A stretch of 58,884 bases of DNA from Collinsella aerofaciens (GTDB lineage: Bacteria; Actinomycetota; Coriobacteriia; Coriobacteriales; Coriobacteriaceae): assembly GCF_015558785.1 (NCBI RefSeq), contig NZ_JADMOP010000016.1:1-58884 (forward strand). Direction: 5' to 3'. The translations under genes and the position numbers were made by a program. A model generated the notes under the pieces. It was not told the DNA's origin. It saw nothing but the letters and a program-made list of their open reading frames with translations, and ran no database searches. Below are positions 1-9,166 of the stretch, in pieces; within the stretch, counting starts at the first letter, position 1; each line of letters begins with the position of its first letter.

Positions 1-60
1 GCCTGGGGTCCCTCATATACGGCCCTCCCGTCTCCTGCGCCCCTCCCGGAACTGTCCACA

Positions 61-318
61 TCAGTGTAGCCAATCCACCCCGAGCCCTGCGGCGCGGGCC
101 CGCCTCACGGCGAGGGACCCTATGTTGCGGAACTGGTCGACGACGACGAGCGTGCCGGCGGGCGCGGAGGCGAACAGCGCGTCGAGCTCGGCCTCCCTGT
201 TGCGGACGGGGGCGCTGTCCAGCACCTCCCCGTCGCGGTCGATCAGGCAGGCCCAGTGCGACGACTTGCCGACGTCCAGGCCGAGCACGGCCGCGGGTCT
301 GGTGGATGGCGCTTTCAC
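61..318 (-). pseudogene. Truncated IS110-family transposase, N-terminal part
   Basis: The reading frame starts at a GTG (318) preceded by a GGAAGG ribosome site and codes for about 85 residues. LGLDVGKSSHWACLID near the start is the first block of the DEDD catalytic domain of IS110 transposases, and VVVDQFRNIGSLAVRRARAAG matches the next conserved stretch. The frame then ends abruptly at LGVDWLH-stop, whereas family members run to about 330-400 residues and carry a C-terminal transposase_20 domain. The 60 bases downstream show no IS110 similarity in any frame. I read this as a decayed remnant cut at its 3' side, not an active element. The window edge hides what lies further left. Confidence 0.75.
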
Positions 319-783
319 GGTGGTATCCTTCCGGTAGTCGTTCGACCGGATGGCCTCCCCCTCGGCACTCACATTACCAGCCGCGGCACCTGCCCGGCAC
401 TTTCCTATCAGCCGTCGGGGGCGGCGCGCCCCGCGCCGGCAGCACCCAACGGGCCCTCTCGGGGCAGGGACGTTCGGCCGTGCGCGGGCGCCCGGTCGGC
501 GGCCCGTTCTGGGCGCGCCTCAATCGTAGCCCGAGACGGTCCCGGGCTGACAATTTCGACTGTAATGGACGTTCTTAAATGACTAGTCATAAGGGACACT
601 CTTGCCGGCACTTGGGGACAGTCCCTAAGTGCCGGCAGATTGGGACACTCCTTTGCAAGATGGCGCTGAAGATTGTCCTCGACGACTAGTCGTTTAATGC
701 ATCAGTTTCTGTCGAGTCGGTGCGGTTTGCTGGTTGCCCGTATAATGGTTTGCGTATGAACCGCAACCAAGGAGTTCCAGTTT
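319..783. other. Gene-free region between IS110 remnant and tgt
   Basis: No credible gene is seen here. It holds a very GC-rich stretch (373-540), then a type B palindromic repeat cluster (571-700), then the tgt promoter area with a TATAAT hexamer at 741-746 but no good -35. I looked for a preQ1 riboswitch upstream of tgt and did not see one. Confidence 0.5.
571..700. repeat. Type B repeat cluster (GGGGAC palindrome), copy 1
   Basis: A 35-nt palindrome lies at 603-637: arms of 17 nt beginning TGCCGGCACTT, one mismatch, centred on a single A inside GGGGACAGTCCC. It is flanked by tgactagtca (582-591) and cgacgactagtcgttta (680-696), and followed by gggacactcc (641-650). The same modules recur near 6958, 13763, 34519, 47203 and 53845. 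They resemble REP elements in being short, intergenic and palindromic. Confidence 0.8.
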
Positions 784-1923
<1,140 letters not shown>

Positions 1924-2072
1924 GGGCGACAGGCACGCTTGCAGAGCGTGGGCAACGGCAAAGGTTGAGCGGCAGCTGCTCGTCACATTCGCTGACGCCG
2001 GCTGCGCGACCGCTGACCGATGCCTTGCAAGCGCTTGATGCAACGTGGGTACCATACCGAATAGTTGATGTT

Positions 2073-2120
2073 CGGGCGGGTGTTTGGCGCATGGCGTCGA
2101 CCCCGCCCGCTTTTCTTTTT
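2073..2120 (+). terminator. Intrinsic terminator after tgt
   Basis: Perfect 8-bp stem CGGGCGGG (2073-2080) with CCCGCCCG (2102-2109), followed by a T-rich run cttttcttttt. It sits just upstream of the next gene, so it separates the two transcription units. Confidence 0.85.
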
Positions 2121-2136
2121 CTCGATAGGAGTACCC

Positions 2137-2895
2137 ATGATTAAGAATGAGAACGTCGAGGGCGAGCCTGCCTACGACGAGACGTACCGCCGTGGTCCCG
2201 TGGTCATGCGCGGCCCCATGATTCCTAAGGACAACACCTACGCCAACCTGCTGGCGCCCGAGGAGTCGACCGACTGGTTGCATGCCGATCCGTGGCGCGT
2301 ACTGCGCATCCAGGCCGAGTTTGTCGATGGCTTTGGCGCACTTGCCGAGCTCGGGCCTGCGGTGACCATCTTCGGTAGCGCCCGTACGCCCAAGACCGAT
2401 CCGCTCTACAAGGCGGCGCGCACGGTCGGTCGCAAGATCGCCCAGCGCGGCGTGGCGGTTATTACCGGTGGCGGCCCCGGCATCATGGAGGCGGCCAACA
2501 GGGGAGCGGCGAGCGTCAACGGCAAGTCAGTTGGTTTGGGCATTGAACTGCCGCACGAGCAGGGGCTCAACAAATACGTGAACCTCGGTATGGACTTCCG
2601 CTACTTCTTTGTGCGCAAGACCATGTTCGTCAAATACAGCTCGGGCGCTATTGTGTTTCCCGGCGGGTTTGGCACGCTCGACGAGATGTTCGAGGTGCTC
2701 ACGCTGGTGCAAACGCACAAGGTCAAGCGCATGCCGCTCGTGCTGGTGGGCAGCGAGTACTGGCAGGGCCTATTCGACTGGCTCAACGGTCCGGTGATGG
2801 ACGCCGGTATGATCAGCCCGCTCGATCCGGATCTGGTACACATTACCGATAACCTCAACGAAGCCGTCGACATCGCCCTGAGCGGGCTGATGTAG
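2137..2895 (+). CDS. LOG-family Rossmann-fold protein (TIGR00730 type)
   Basis: A 252-residue protein of the LOG/lysine-decarboxylase-like family. Members tested in other organisms are nucleoside 5'-monophosphate phosphoribohydrolases, the activity that activates cytokinins in plants. Family signatures are present: ITGGGPGIMEAANRGA in the first half and PGGFGTLDEMFEVL, the PGGxGTxxE motif, in the second. The ATG at 2137 is chosen because ATAGGAG sits 5-11 nt upstream; a longer frame from 2065 would run through the terminator stem of tgt. The physiological substrate in this organism is unknown. It reads alone, followed by a 34-nt palindrome. Confidence 0.85.
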   Translation: MIKNENVEGEPAYDETYRRGPVVMRGPMIPKDNTYANLLAPEESTDWLHADPWRVLRIQAEFVDGFGALAELGPAVTIFGSARTPKTDPLYKAARTVGRKIAQRGVAVITGGGPGIMEAANRGAASVNGKSVGLGIELPHEQGLNKYVNLGMDFRYFFVRKTMFVKYSSGAIVFPGGFGTLDEMFEVLTLVQTHKVKRMPLVLVGSEYWQGLFDWLNGPVMDAGMISPLDPDLVHITDNLNEAVDIALSGLM

Positions 2896-2926
2896 ATCAA
2901 TCGTGCCCACGCGACATGAATACGCA

Positions 2927-2960
2927 TGGCAATCTGATGTTATTTAACATCAGATTGCCA
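2927..2960. promoter_or_regulatory. 34-nt perfect palindrome ahead of the toxin-antitoxin pair
   Basis: Arms of 16 nt, tggcaatctgatgtta (2927-2942) and its exact complement (2945-2960), with a 2-nt centre. A TATACT hexamer (2972-2977) lies 11 nt downstream and the antitoxin start 48 nt downstream. RelB/DinJ antitoxins usually bind a palindrome at their own promoter, so this is a natural operator candidate. It could also act as a weak terminator of the LOG gene, but no T-run follows. Confidence 0.6.
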
Positions 2961-3008
2961 TTTATATTGGGTATACTGGTGTAAAAGACGAGGGCGAGGA
3001 GGTCGCAA

Positions 3009-3308
3009 ATGTCTACAGCAACAGTTAAGCCTACGACGGTTCGCATCGAAGAGGGACTCAAGGAGCAGGCGACTGAGTTCTTGGATTCGGTCGGCCTCAG
3101 CCTCAATTCCTATCTCAATCTTGCCGTTCGGCAGCTGGTAAATCAGCGAAAGATTCCTTTTGAGATTGTAGGAAGGGCGGAGGTGCCCAACGAGGCGACG
3201 AGGCGTGCCATGGTGATCGCCGAGGCTCATGAGTTGGGGATTTTGCCGGACGATAGCCTGTCATTCAATAACGCTGATGAGCTTATGTCATTCCTCGATG
3301 AGGAATAG
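3009..3308 (+). CDS. RelB/DinJ-family antitoxin
   Basis: A 99-residue protein beginning MSTATVKPTTVRIEEGLKEQ: a ribbon-helix-helix DNA-binding N-terminus (roughly residues 8-50, with VRIEEGLKEQATEFLDSVGLSLNSYLN) and an acidic C-terminal tail (DELMSFLDEE) that would wrap the toxin. This is the DinJ/RelB layout. GAGGAGG precedes the ATG. The toxin gene starts 2 nt after this stop, the usual coupled arrangement. The RHH domain probably represses the operon through the palindrome just upstream. The third-position GC bias is weaker than in neighbours, fitting a mobile accessory module. Confidence 0.85.
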   Translation: MSTATVKPTTVRIEEGLKEQATEFLDSVGLSLNSYLNLAVRQLVNQRKIPFEIVGRAEVPNEATRRAMVIAEAHELGILPDDSLSFNNADELMSFLDEE

Positions 3309-3310
3309 CG

Positions 3311-3619
3311 ATGTTCGAGATTAAAGTCGAGGCTCAATTTAAGGTGGACTACAAACGAACGATGCGCATGCATCCGCAGCTAAAAAGTGAGTTTAAAGCG
3401 GCGGTTGCAGAGCTTGTGGCTCATGGGTCACTTCCGGCGGAGTATGGCGCCCACGAGCTCTCAAACCCGGGCGGAAACTACAACGGCCACATCGATTTCC
3501 ACCTATCCGATGGCTTGGTCGATGTGGTCGTTCTTTATCTTCCCCATAAGACTAACCCAGTGATTAGGCTGGTGAGAATGGGCACTCATCAGGAGCTGTT
3601 TCAGGGTCCGCTGGGCTGA
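3311..3619 (+). CDS. YafQ/RelE-family mRNA interferase toxin
   Basis: A 102-residue RelE-superfamily toxin, closest in pattern to YafQ. YafQ-type toxins cut mRNA at the ribosome. Visible: a basic N-terminal half (QFKVDYKRTMRMHPQLK), the central GNYNGHIDFHLSDGLVDVVVLY strand region, and the C-terminal RLVRMGTHQELF, which parallels the RTGTHAALF end of E. coli YafQ and contains the catalytic His. Length is slightly longer than YafQ (92) because of a short insertion before the last strand. It is coupled to the antitoxin gene with 2 nt between them. The key residues are present, so it is probably active. Confidence 0.85.
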   Translation: MFEIKVEAQFKVDYKRTMRMHPQLKSEFKAAVAELVAHGSLPAEYGAHELSNPGGNYNGHIDFHLSDGLVDVVVLYLPHKTNPVIRLVRMGTHQELFQGPLG

Positions 3620-3635
3620 TCGCCGATTTCCAAGT

Positions 3636-3696
3636 TGCGGTGGAATAGGGATTGATTGGCGGCTAATAAGCCAAAAACAGTCCCTATTCCACCGCA
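3636..3696. repeat. Long intergenic hairpin between convergent genes
   Basis: Perfect 16-bp arms tgcggtggaataggga (3636-3651) and tccctattccaccgca (3681-3696), with a 29-nt loop that itself contains ggcggctaataagcc. It lies between the toxin gene (+) and degV (-), a suitable site for a shared terminator, but it lacks a long T-run. The right arm extended reads agtccct, related to the GGGAC core of the other repeat families. Confidence 0.65.
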
Positions 3697-3712
3697 GGTG
3701 GTAAAGGTGCCC

Positions 3713-4573
3713 CTAGTGGATGGGCTGGTAGCGGGGGCAGTAGCTAATGGCGATGGCGTCGACGCCTACATGGGTGGCGATGGTGCAGCCGATGGGGCCG
3801 GTGCCGGCGTCTACGTAATCCTGGCCTGCGAGCGCTTGGTTGACGAGCTCCTGCTCCTCGCCGGCGCCGGTCGTGAGCACGCGCACGCTGGAGCCCGGAT
3901 GCTCGGCCAAAAACGCGAGGCAGTCTGCCATGGTGTTGGCGACGATGCGCTTGGCGCCGCGGCCCTTCTTGATGGCCTTGATCTCGCCCGACTGCCACTC
4001 CGGCGAAACGGCCAGGCGAATATTGAGCATCTGCGTGAGCTGGCCGGCGAGCTTGGGCGCGCGGCCGTTCTTAACGAGGTTCTCGAGCGTGCGGGGAATC
4101 AGCAGCAGGTGCGCGTCGGGCAGGGTCGCGCGGATCTGTGCCTCGGTCTCGTCCAGGCTGCGGCCGTCCTCGCGCATAGCGAGCGCGTACTCCACCAGCA
4201 GGCCCTCGGCACCCGAGCCGGTGCGCGAATCGATGCAGCGCACGTCGAGCTCGTGGGTCTCGGCGACCAGGCATGCGTTGGAATAGCAGGCGGACCATTC
4301 GCTGCACAGCGAGATAAAGATCGCGCTGTCGTGGCCGTCAGCACGCACGCGGTCAAAGAGTGCCTTGAACTCGCCGGCACTCGGCTGCGAGGTGTGCGGC
4401 AGCTGCTCGGAGCCGGCCATGCGGGCGACGTACTCCTCGGCGGTGATCTGTACCTGGTCGAGCAGGTCCTCGCCCTCGATAATCACATGCAGTGGAATGA
4501 CGTAAATGCCAAGCTCTTGAGCACGGGCGGGGGAGATGTCCGACGTGGAGTCGGTTATGATGGCAAAAGACAT
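3713..4573 (-). CDS. DegV family fatty-acid-binding protein (first copy)
   Basis: A 286-residue protein with the DegV signature at the N-terminus (FAIITDSTSDIS) and the family's second-lobe pattern near the end (PIGCTIATHVGVDAIAISY). DegV/FakB proteins bind a single fatty acid; in staphylococci FakB presents it to FakA for phosphorylation. The ATG at 4573 is preceded by GAAAGG; an in-frame start further upstream has no ribosome site. It is divergent from the HAD gene at 4730. A second DegV gene lies at 38147-39001, so the cell may have binding proteins of different acyl preference. No fakA-like kinase is in this window. Confidence 0.9.
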   Translation of the reverse strand: MSFAIITDSTSDISPARAQELGIYVIPLHVIIEGEDLLDQVQITAEEYVARMAGSEQLPHTSQPSAGEFKALFDRVRADGHDSAIFISLCSEWSACYSNACLVAETHELDVRCIDSRTGSGAEGLLVEYALAMREDGRSLDETEAQIRATLPDAHLLLIPRTLENLVKNGRAPKLAGQLTQMLNIRLAVSPEWQSGEIKAIKKGRGAKRIVANTMADCLAFLAEHPGSSVRVLTTGAGEEQELVNQALAGQDYVDAGTGPIGCTIATHVGVDAIAISYCPRYQPIH

Positions 4574-4729
4574 AATTGCACCTTTCGTTGGGGCGCTTTC
4601 GCGCCGCCTTCTGAGAGCAAAGTGCGACAAGTATAGTGGAGTTGCTCTACATTGCTAGGTTCAATTGTTGAATAGTCAACAGTTTGAAGTGTCGGTGTGG
4701 AAATCATCAACTGGGGAAGAGGAGTGCCG

Positions 4730-5392
4730 ATGGCGGCATTACAGCTATGCGAGCGGCCGGTTGTGCTGTTCGATTTTGACGGCACGGTGGCCGATACGGG
4801 CCGGGCGGTGATGACCTCGACGCGCAAGACGTTGGCCGCGCGCGGGTTTTCGGAGGCGCAGATGGGTGACCTGCGCCGCATGATCGGGCCGCCCCTGTGG
4901 AAGAGCTTTCACGACTTTTATGGCTTTTCCCGCGAGGAGTCGCTTGTGGTGGCCGACGAGTACCGTGCCTTTTTTGATGAACTGGGACCGGAGGAGTATC
5001 CCGTGTTTGACGGGATCCCCGAGCTGCTGGATGGGTTGGTCGCCCAAGGCAAGCGTATGGCCGTGGCGACGTCACGCATGGAGGCAAAGTGTATCGACAT
5101 GGTGGGAGAGCTGGGACTTTCTCAGTTTGAGGCGGTGGTTGGCATGAATCCGCCGCAGGGGCGCGAGACCAAGGCCGATTCGGTCCGCGATGCCCTGGCA
5201 GAGCTCGGTGCGACGGCGGGCGATGCCGTGATGATCGGCGATCGCTTTAACGACGTCGAGGGCGCGCACGCGATGAGCGTGCCGTGCATTGGTATCTATT
5301 CGGGCGCGGCGGCGCCGGGCGAGCACGAGGCGGCGGGTGCCGATGCAGTGGTGCACTCGGTGGCCGAGCTTGCTAACCTTTTCGCTATCTAA
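4730..5392 (+). CDS. HAD-superfamily (subfamily IA) phosphatase
   Basis: A 220-residue HAD hydrolase of the phosphoglycolate-phosphatase-like type. Motif I is VLFDFDGTVADT (residues ~12-23, nucleophile Asp in DFDGT), motif II ATS (VATSRME), motif III Lys in the GRETKADSV region, motif IV GDRFNDVEGA. A helical cap follows motif I. The substrate cannot be told from sequence. The ATG at 4730 follows AAGAGGAG (4717-4724); a GTG further upstream at 4697 lacks a ribosome site. The next gene begins 55 nt later, so the two may be co-transcribed. Confidence 0.88.
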   Translation: MAALQLCERPVVLFDFDGTVADTGRAVMTSTRKTLAARGFSEAQMGDLRRMIGPPLWKSFHDFYGFSREESLVVADEYRAFFDELGPEEYPVFDGIPELLDGLVAQGKRMAVATSRMEAKCIDMVGELGLSQFEAVVGMNPPQGRETKADSVRDALAELGATAGDAVMIGDRFNDVEGAHAMSVPCIGIYSGAAAPGEHEAAGADAVVHSVAELANLFAI

Positions 5393-5447
5393 TAGACGTA
5401 ATGTGAGGGGCGGGCGTACCCGTCACTCATTGGTGAGGAGGTCGTCC

Positions 5448-6884
5448 ATGAATCAGGTGGAGCAGAGCGTTATCGAGTATGTCGACGAGGTCTGGGAAGA
5501 TGTCGTCGCCGATATCGAACAACTGGTGAGCTATCCGTCCGTGGCCGTTGCTGCCAATGCAGAGCCCGGTGCGCCGTTTGGCCGACCGGTCCGTGATGCG
5601 CTCGATTGCGCGCTCGGCATTGCGCAAAAGCTCGGCTACCAGACGGGCGACGACGAGGGCTATGTGGGCATTGCCGATATCCCGGGTCGCGGCGACAAGC
5701 AGCTCGCGACCATCTGCCACGTGGACGTGGTGCCCGCCGGCCCCGGCTGGAACACCGATCCGTTCGCGATGGAGCGTCGCGAGGGCTGGCTGCTCGGCCG
5801 TGGCGTGATTGATGACAAGGGTCCGGCGGTGCTGTCGCTCTACGCCGGTGCCTACCTGCTCAAGCACGGCATTGTGCCGCGCTATACCTTCCGCGCGCTG
5901 CTGGGCTGCGATGAGGAAGTGGGCATGTCCGACGTTCACCATTATCTGGAGAACCACACAGACCCCGACTTTTTGTTTACGCCCGATGCCGAGTTCCCGG
6001 TCTGCAATGCCGAGAAGGGCCAGTTTGGGGCGACGTTTGTGAGCCCCAAGATCGACGGCGGGCGCATTGTGTCCTGGAGCGGTGCCGAGGCGAGCAACGC
6101 CATTCCGTCGCAGTCCATCTGCGAGCTCGCGATTGCCGCTGATGAGCTGCCGGCGCCGGTCGAGAACGCCGACCGCTTGGAGATTACGGCGCTCGATAAC
6201 GGGCACGCGCAGATTTTTGCCCATGGCATTGGCGGTCATGCCTCGATGCCCGAGGGAACGATTAACGCCGTCGGCCTGATCGTGGCGTATCTGCGCGAGG
6301 CCGAGGACGCGTTTGGTGCACGCGACGAACGCCTGCTGACGCCTGCCGAGCACGAGTTCGTCAAGTTCCTGGCCTTTGTGCATGCGGATGCCTATGGCCG
6401 CGGCCTGGGTATCGATGCGACGAGTCCGGCGTTTGGCCCGCTTACCTGCAACGCTGGCGTCATCCGCGTGGCGGATGGCCATATTGAGCAGGTCATCGAC
6501 GTGCGCTTCCCCGACAGCACGAGTGCCGATACTATCCGCGAGCAGCTCGACCCGCTCGTGGGCCGTTTTGGCGTGACGTGCCAGCTGGGTCGCGCGAAGG
6601 TGCCGTTCTCGGTGTCTGCCGACGATCCGGCCGTGAAGGCGCTTATTGATACCTATAACGAGTTTACGGGCAAGCATGCTGAGCCCTTTGCCATGGGCGG
6701 CGGTACGTACGCGCGCAACTTTGCCCGCGCCGTGTCGTTTGGCCCCGAGGAGACCGGTCTGGAGCTGCCCACATGGGGCGGCCAGATGCACGGCCCCAAC
6801 GAATGCGCCAACGAGGAGCAGCTCAAGCAGGCGCTCAAGATTTACATCGTGGCCATCTTAAAGCTCAACGAGTTGGAGCTGTAG
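5448..6884 (+). CDS. M20 family dipeptidase (PepV/Sapep type)
   Basis: A 478-residue zinc metallopeptidase. Metal-binding and catalytic motifs of M20 dipeptidases are clear: ATICHVDVVPAGPGW (first metal His and catalytic Asp), GRGVIDDKGPAV (bridging Asp), LGCDEEVGMSDVHHYL (catalytic base Glu and metal Glu), FTPDAEFPV, and a late GGTYARN region near the C-terminal metal His in GQMHGPNE. It probably hydrolyses dipeptides in the cytoplasm, scavenging amino acids. GAGGAGGTCGTCC precedes the ATG; the open frame extends further upstream into the HAD gene and is discounted. A clean terminator follows. Confidence 0.92.
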   Translation: MNQVEQSVIEYVDEVWEDVVADIEQLVSYPSVAVAANAEPGAPFGRPVRDALDCALGIAQKLGYQTGDDEGYVGIADIPGRGDKQLATICHVDVVPAGPGWNTDPFAMERREGWLLGRGVIDDKGPAVLSLYAGAYLLKHGIVPRYTFRALLGCDEEVGMSDVHHYLENHTDPDFLFTPDAEFPVCNAEKGQFGATFVSPKIDGGRIVSWSGAEASNAIPSQSICELAIAADELPAPVENADRLEITALDNGHAQIFAHGIGGHASMPEGTINAVGLIVAYLREAEDAFGARDERLLTPAEHEFVKFLAFVHADAYGRGLGIDATSPAFGPLTCNAGVIRVADGHIEQVIDVRFPDSTSADTIREQLDPLVGRFGVTCQLGRAKVPFSVSADDPAVKALIDTYNEFTGKHAEPFAMGGGTYARNFARAVSFGPEETGLELPTWGGQMHGPNECANEEQLKQALKIYIVAILKLNELEL

Positions 6885-6925
6885 GGCTTCCCCTATATCC
6901 TGCTTGGATACAAACTTGCATTACG

Positions 6926-6953
6926 AGCCCGGTGCTTTTGCCCGGGCTTTTTT
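6926..6953 (+). terminator. Intrinsic terminator after the M20 dipeptidase gene
   Basis: Stem agcccgg (6926-6932) with ccgggct (6942-6948), loop tgcttttgc, then a T6 run. A classic rho-independent terminator. Confidence 0.9.
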
Positions 6954-6957
6954 GCGT

Positions 6958-7090
6958 CACTTGGGGACGTTCCTTTTGTGCCGGCAGATAAGGAACGTCC
7001 CCAAATGCCGGCAGATTGGGACACTCCTTATTGGCAATCCACAAAGACTGTCCCCAACGACTGGTCGTTTAAGAACGTCCCCAATGACTA
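6958..7090. repeat. Type B repeat cluster, copy 2
   Basis: Perfect 15-bp arms ttggggacgttcctt (6961-6975) and aaggaacgtccccaa (6990-7004) enclose ttgtgccggcagat. The cluster continues with gccggcagattgggacactcc, then gtccccaacgactggtcgtttaagaacgtccccaatgacta. It is the same module set as at 571 and 34519, and sits between a terminator and the pst operon. Confidence 0.8.
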
Positions 7091-7293
7091 CCTTCCTCTG
7101 GTGTAAAAGGCGCGCCACGCTAAAAGCCGGGTTTGTTATTCATTTGTAAAGGCCGTGCTGCGCTTGCGGTAAGGGTCTATCAGATGCCCGTAAAAAACCG
7201 TAGTTGGCGAGGGCGATGCCCGGTTGGGGCCGTATCTTTCCAAACAGCAAAGCGGGCGGGGTGCCCGCGAGTCGCATGTATGAAAGGAAGATC

Positions 7294-8232
7294 ATGCTCG
7301 ATCAGGCTTATTCTCGTCGTCAGTTCCTCGGCCTCGCTGGTGGTCTTGCCAGCATCGTCGGTCTCGGCCTCGTTGGCTGCGGTGGCTCCAACGCCGCCGA
7401 CACCGCTGCCGAGGGTAGCGCCGCTGCTGCCGAGTCCGTCTCCGGCGAGGTGACCTACGACGGTGCCTCCTCGTTCCAGGCTCTCGTCGAGGCCGCTGCC
7501 GAGAAGTTCATGGATGCCAACCCCGACGTCTCCGTCTCCGGCTCGGGCAACGGTTCGGGCAAAGGTCTGACCGCTGTTGCCGCCGGCACCGTCACCATCG
7601 GTAACTCCGACGTCTTCGCCGAGACCAAGCTCGAGGCCGACCAGGTCAAGAACCTCGTCGACCACGAGGTCGCCGTCGTGGGCATGGGTCCCGTCGTCTC
7701 TAAGAACGTGAAGGTCGACGACCTGTCCCTCGAGCAGCTCAAGGGCATCTTCTCCGGCCAGATCACCAACTGGAAGGAGGTCGGCGGCGACGACGCCAAG
7801 ATCGTCGTTCTCAACCGCAAGGCCGGTTCCGGTACCCGCGCCACCTTCGAGGCTGCCGTCTTTGGCGACGAGGCAGTCGACTTTAAGGGCGACGCCGAGC
7901 TCGACAAGTCCGGCGACGTCCAGACTCAGATGGGCAGCACCGACAACGCCATCTCCTACCTCGATTTCTCACACTTTGATGACTCCAAGTTCAACGCCAT
8001 CAAGGTCGAAGGCGTCGAGCCCAAGAGTGCAAACGTCACCGACGACTCCTTCAAGATCTGGGCTACCGAGCACATGTACTGCTCCAAGGACGCCGACGAG
8101 GCCACCACGGCCTTCCTGGAGTTCATGCTCTCCGACGACGTCCAGGGCAAACTCGTCGAGGAGCAGGGCTTTATCCCCGTCTCTGCCATGAAGGTCGTCA
8201 AGGACGCCAGCGGCAAGGTCTCTGCTAAATAA
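7294..8232 (+). CDS. pstS: Phosphate ABC transporter substrate-binding lipoprotein
   Basis: A 312-residue PstS-like phosphate-binding protein. The N-terminus MLDQAYSRRQFLGLAGG carries a twin-arginine-like SRRQFLG motif, then a hydrophobic stretch and lipobox LVGC at about residues 26-29, so it is exported and lipid-anchored outside the membrane. Mature protein: YDGASSFQALVEAAAEKF, then SGSGNGSGKGLTAVAAGTVTIGNSD and the phosphate-contact pattern RKAGSGTRATFE. AAGGAAG precedes the ATG at 7294; upstream in-frame starts lack this. pstC follows 25 nt after. Expression is expected to rise under phosphate limitation, but I could not find a convincing Pho-box upstream. Confidence 0.93.
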   Translation: MLDQAYSRRQFLGLAGGLASIVGLGLVGCGGSNAADTAAEGSAAAAESVSGEVTYDGASSFQALVEAAAEKFMDANPDVSVSGSGNGSGKGLTAVAAGTVTIGNSDVFAETKLEADQVKNLVDHEVAVVGMGPVVSKNVKVDDLSLEQLKGIFSGQITNWKEVGGDDAKIVVLNRKAGSGTRATFEAAVFGDEAVDFKGDAELDKSGDVQTQMGSTDNAISYLDFSHFDDSKFNAIKVEGVEPKSANVTDDSFKIWATEHMYCSKDADEATTAFLEFMLSDDVQGKLVEEQGFIPVSAMKVVKDASGKVSAK

Positions 8233-8257
8233 GTAATCGCCCCCGGAAAGGTTTGCA

Positions 8258-9166
8258 ATGGCAAAACAGCTGCCAAAGCGCGACCTTGAGAACGTGGGCC
8301 TGGGCGTCACGGGCGCGTGCGTAGCGCTCGTGACGTTTGTCGTTGCCGCGCTCATCTTTATGGTCGCCCAAAAGGGCCTCTCGGCTTTTGTCAAGGACGG
8401 CGTCTCGGTCGTGGAGTTCTTCACCGGCACCAAGTGGGACCTGGCCAACACGGCCGAAAGCGGCCTGCCCTATACCGGCGCCCTGCCCCTGATCGTCACC
8501 TCGTTTGCGGTCATGGTGCTCTCCATGCTCATCGCGCTGCCCATCGCTATCGGCTCTGCCATCTTTGCGGTCGAGATCCAGCCTAAGTTTGGTTCCAAGG
8601 TCTTTCAGCCGCTTATTGAGCTTTTGACCGGTATTCCCTCGGTCGTCTTTGGCCTGATCGGCTTTCACGTGGTCGTTGGCCTTATGAAGAGCGTTTTCCA
8701 CGTGAGTACGGGTCTGGGCATCTTGCCCGGCGCCATCGTGCTGGCCGTCATGATCCTGCCGACGATGACCACCCTTTCGGTCGACGGCTTGCGTGCCGTG
8801 CCCGACAGCTACCGTCAAGGTTCGCTCGCGCTGGGCTACACCCGCTGGCAGACCATCTGGCACGTGGTGCTCAAGTCCGCCATGCCGTCGCTCATGACTG
8901 CAGTCATCCTTGGCATGACGCGTGCCTTTGGCGAGACGCTCGCCGTGCGCATGGTCATCGGCGGTATCGAGGCCATGCCGACGTCGCTGCTGTCGCCGGC
9001 GTCCACCATCACCACCACGCTCACCACGTCCATGGCGGTCTATGCCGAGGGTTCGGCCCAGGACGACGTTCTGTGGGCGCTCGGTCTGCTGCTGATGGGC
9101 ATGAGCCTCATCTTTATCCTGATCATCCATCTTATTGGCCGCAAGGGGGCGAAGGCTCGTGGCTAG
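8258..9166 (+). CDS. pstC: Phosphate ABC transporter permease
   Basis: A 302-residue inner-membrane permease with about six membrane segments. The first spans residues ~15-40 (VTGACVALVTFVVAALIF). The binding-protein-dependent permease (EAA) loop is visible as SYRQGSLALGYTRWQTIWHV at about residues 186-205. GIPSVVFGLIGFHVVVG and GMTRAFGETLAVRMV are typical of PstC. It pairs with PstA to form the phosphate channel. It overlaps the proposed pstA start by 8 nt, indicating translational coupling. Confidence 0.94.
   Translation: MAKQLPKRDLENVGLGVTGACVALVTFVVAALIFMVAQKGLSAFVKDGVSVVEFFTGTKWDLANTAESGLPYTGALPLIVTSFAVMVLSMLIALPIAIGSAIFAVEIQPKFGSKVFQPLIELLTGIPSVVFGLIGFHVVVGLMKSVFHVSTGLGILPGAIVLAVMILPTMTTLSVDGLRAVPDSYRQGSLALGYTRWQTIWHVVLKSAMPSLMTAVILGMTRAFGETLAVRMVIGGIEAMPTSLLSPASTITTTLTTSMAVYAEGSAQDDVLWALGLLLMGMSLIFILIIHLIGRKGAKARG

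Noticed and set aside
571-700. Repeat arrays as CRISPR
   Set aside because: The units are irregular, palindromic and scattered, with no evenly spaced identical repeats, no unique spacers and no cas genes in the window.
647-783. preQ1 riboswitch upstream of tgt
   Set aside because: No preQ1-I or preQ1-II pattern could be found in the short leader, and tgt is not usually its target gene.
2065-2136. N-terminal extension of the LOG-family gene
   Set aside because: It would be translated from the terminator stem of tgt and has no ribosome site; the AGGAG-preceded ATG at 2137 fits the family start.
7091-7293. Pho-box upstream of pstS
   Set aside because: Several gtaaaa-like words occur (about 7100, 7144 and 7190) but not at the ~11-nt spacing of Pho-boxes.
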